DNA from: Strongylocentrotus pallidus
Lineage: Eukaryota > Echinodermata > Echinoidea > Camarodonta > Strongylocentrotidae
Length of the DNA stretch: 20,700 bases
NCBI GenBank assembly: GCA_030265145.1
Contig: JARBES010000117.1
Span: 23,084,600-23,105,299, forward strand
Direction: 5' to 3'
Below the pieces are notes generated by a model. It saw nothing but the letters and a program-made list of their open reading frames with translations, was not told where the DNA came from and made no database searches. The position numbers and the translations under genes were made by a program. This document shows, piece by piece, positions 19,513 through 20,700 of this stretch (positions within the stretch are counted from its first letter, which is position 1; each line of letters starts with the position of its first letter).

Positions 19513-19959
19513 GGCTTGAATCTAGTGAAGGGAATATAAAACCGGGCAGATTATGGACTACATGTACACATGCATAGTGGCCTGACCCACAATTGGTGCA
19601 CCTCAAACTTAGTATAAGGAGATTTTGACGACACTTTAAAAAATAAAACCTGGTGCTCAGCCATCCAATGCGGAAAATAATGAATAGGGTATCATTAGAC
19701 AGAGAATTAGTTGCTCTTTACCATAAAATAGATCTAAAGGTCAAATTGAATATGACTTTTCAATCATAATCAAACAAAGTTGGGTATACTTCTTTTTGAT
19801 ACGCACTGTATAGCGCTTATATCTGGTACATTACAAATCCTAGCGTTCGAATATTATTACGCCGGCTGCCATTACAGCGCTCGGATATTTTCAGGAATTA
19901 TTTCGTACCAGTCCCCATTTATATCACCTAAGTGGAGTGTGGCAAATGTAGATTAATTT

Positions 19960-20050
19960 TATGTCAAAGGACATGATGCGACAGGGACTGGAACCCAGTA
20001 CCTTGTGGTTTTCAGTCCGGAGGGTTATCCATCGAACCACAACTTCTGTA
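19960..20050 (-). mobile_element. tRNA-derived SINE-like head (unit B)
   Basis: On the minus strand, TGGTTCGATGG (20029-20039) fits an A box and GGTTCCAGTCC (19985-19995) a good B box, 55 nt end to end. The body CTGTCGCATCATGTCC follows, as in unit A. Each unit keeps one box better than the other, which supports a common SINE ancestor. Confidence 0.65.
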
Positions 20051-20470
20051 ATGTATGAAAAAGGACAAAAGTCCCGATGCGATAAAGACATAACAGCGTT
20101 GAAGTAACTTGTATGGTTCAAAAGGGGCTGTGGTAAGCCTGACCCCCTCCACGAAGAATCACCCCAGATTGGGTACTCAGGGTAAAATTATTTACTTGGT
20201 TGTTTTTGGTGAAGGTGTAAGAAATTGATTTAAAGCCCTACTGTCCTACTTGTAGCTACTTGCTCCCTCTATATAGAAAATTTCCCCAAATCGGTGCCTG
20301 ATGGTCCCCATGCATGATCCTCTTTTTCTTATGTTAGTTTAGAGCTGAGTTAATGAGTTAGCCACCTGTCAGTGACCTCCCTGTGTGGTATAATCCCTTC
20401 TGAAGTGTTAAACCATGCGAGAATAGGAAAATACTGGTTCGATATTAGAAAAGAGAAAATGAAGTCGCAT

Positions 20471-20700
20471 TGTTGCTCCCTTAAAGGTACTATGTCCCTT
20501 TTGCAGGCCAAAAAAATGAAAAGGTTAAATTCCAGTGACATTTGAAAGATAATACTAATTTAGAACTCCCCTTAAAAAATGGAGCTTGAAAATGTCTTTA
20601 AGTGGGAAAATAATGACTATTAGTTGTCAAATCGACTAAGGAGCTATAGAGCCAATAAGTAATAGTCTTGATTTTCAGACCATTGTACCGCATGGTCGTA
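20471..20700. other. Start of a possible further unit, then unknown DNA
   Basis: GTTGCTCCCTTAAAGG resembles the first bases of units A, B and C, but similarity is lost after about 20 bp. The remaining DNA has no feature I recognise. Confidence 0.4.

Larger units (their letters stand above)
16949..20416. other. Downstream half of unit B, non-coding
   Basis: Aligns with 5918-9294 in unit A and holds the same microsatellites, foldback and SINE-like element. It lacks the 3' UTR stretch with the AATAAA of copy A and has about 165 extra bp at 20236-20400. I see no exon with a recognisable domain. Confidence 0.6.
13363..20470 (+). repeat. Tandem unit B (complete copy)
   Basis: It starts around ATTGATTAAACCCTGTTGCTCC and runs through the promoter, four exons and downstream DNA to the terminal block at 20417-20460. 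That block is followed almost at once by GTTGCTCCCTTAAAGG (20471), which looks like the start of another unit that then diverges. Compared with A it lacks the 865-bp extra segment and about 150 bp of 3' UTR. It gains an intron 3 segment (about 15535-15970), a longer foldback loop and about 165 bp near 20236-20400. Confidence 0.85.

Noticed and set aside
19960-20050. A functional tRNA gene on the minus strand
   Set aside because: A- and B-box-like sequences are present, but the stems of a cloverleaf do not pair well, and the same worn element sits in unit A. A SINE head fits better.

Overview
The window is AT-rich animal genomic DNA. It has a multi-exon gene with GT-AG introns, microsatellites, a tRNA-derived SINE-like element and a 100-N assembly gap. 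Nothing in it looks bacterial or viral. The gene content suggests a marine invertebrate. A deuterostome such as an echinoderm or hemichordate is a guess, helped slightly by the recurring taggccta word at 4969 and 7888, and it is not proven.

The window is built around a tandem array of one gene unit. Unit A (about 1712-9390) and unit B (about 13363-20470) can be aligned by eye along most of their length: upstream region, four coding exons, introns and about 3.5 kb of downstream DNA. Unit C (about 9391-11030) is a shortened third copy with the upstream region, the start of exon 1, an assembly gap and part of the downstream DNA. A unit-A-like end runs straight into a unit-C start near 9390, so this is a head-to-tail array. 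The spacer at 11030-13362 holds purine-rich tracts, a 113-bp imperfect tandem repeat and two short scrambled matches to the unit. The flanks 1-1711 and 20491-20700 contain no recognisable gene.

Copy B is a complete gene on the + strand: exons 14098-14221, 14587-14856, 15324-15359 and 16470-16948. They join in phase 1 throughout and encode 302 residues. The predicted product is a type I membrane protein: signal peptide, one cysteine-rich WSC domain, a 12-residue acidic Ser/Thr linker on its own 36-nt exon, one membrane span, and a cytoplasmic tail of about 125 residues with seven tyrosines. Two tyrosines lie in YxxI/L motifs 16 residues apart. It looks like a small cell-surface receptor whose tail could be tyrosine-phosphorylated. 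Ligand and function are unknown.

Copy A keeps an open frame through the equivalent four exons (301 residues), but three splice signals have decayed. The exon 1 donor is AT instead of GT, the exon 2 acceptor is GAG, and the exon 4 acceptor CAGCAG has become GACGG. An in-frame AG 24 nt downstream could replace the last. Copy C has only the start codon and part of the signal peptide next to the gap. The upstream regions share an ETS/PU.1-like site in all three copies. A CACGTG E-box pair is whole in C, half whole in B and eroded in A.
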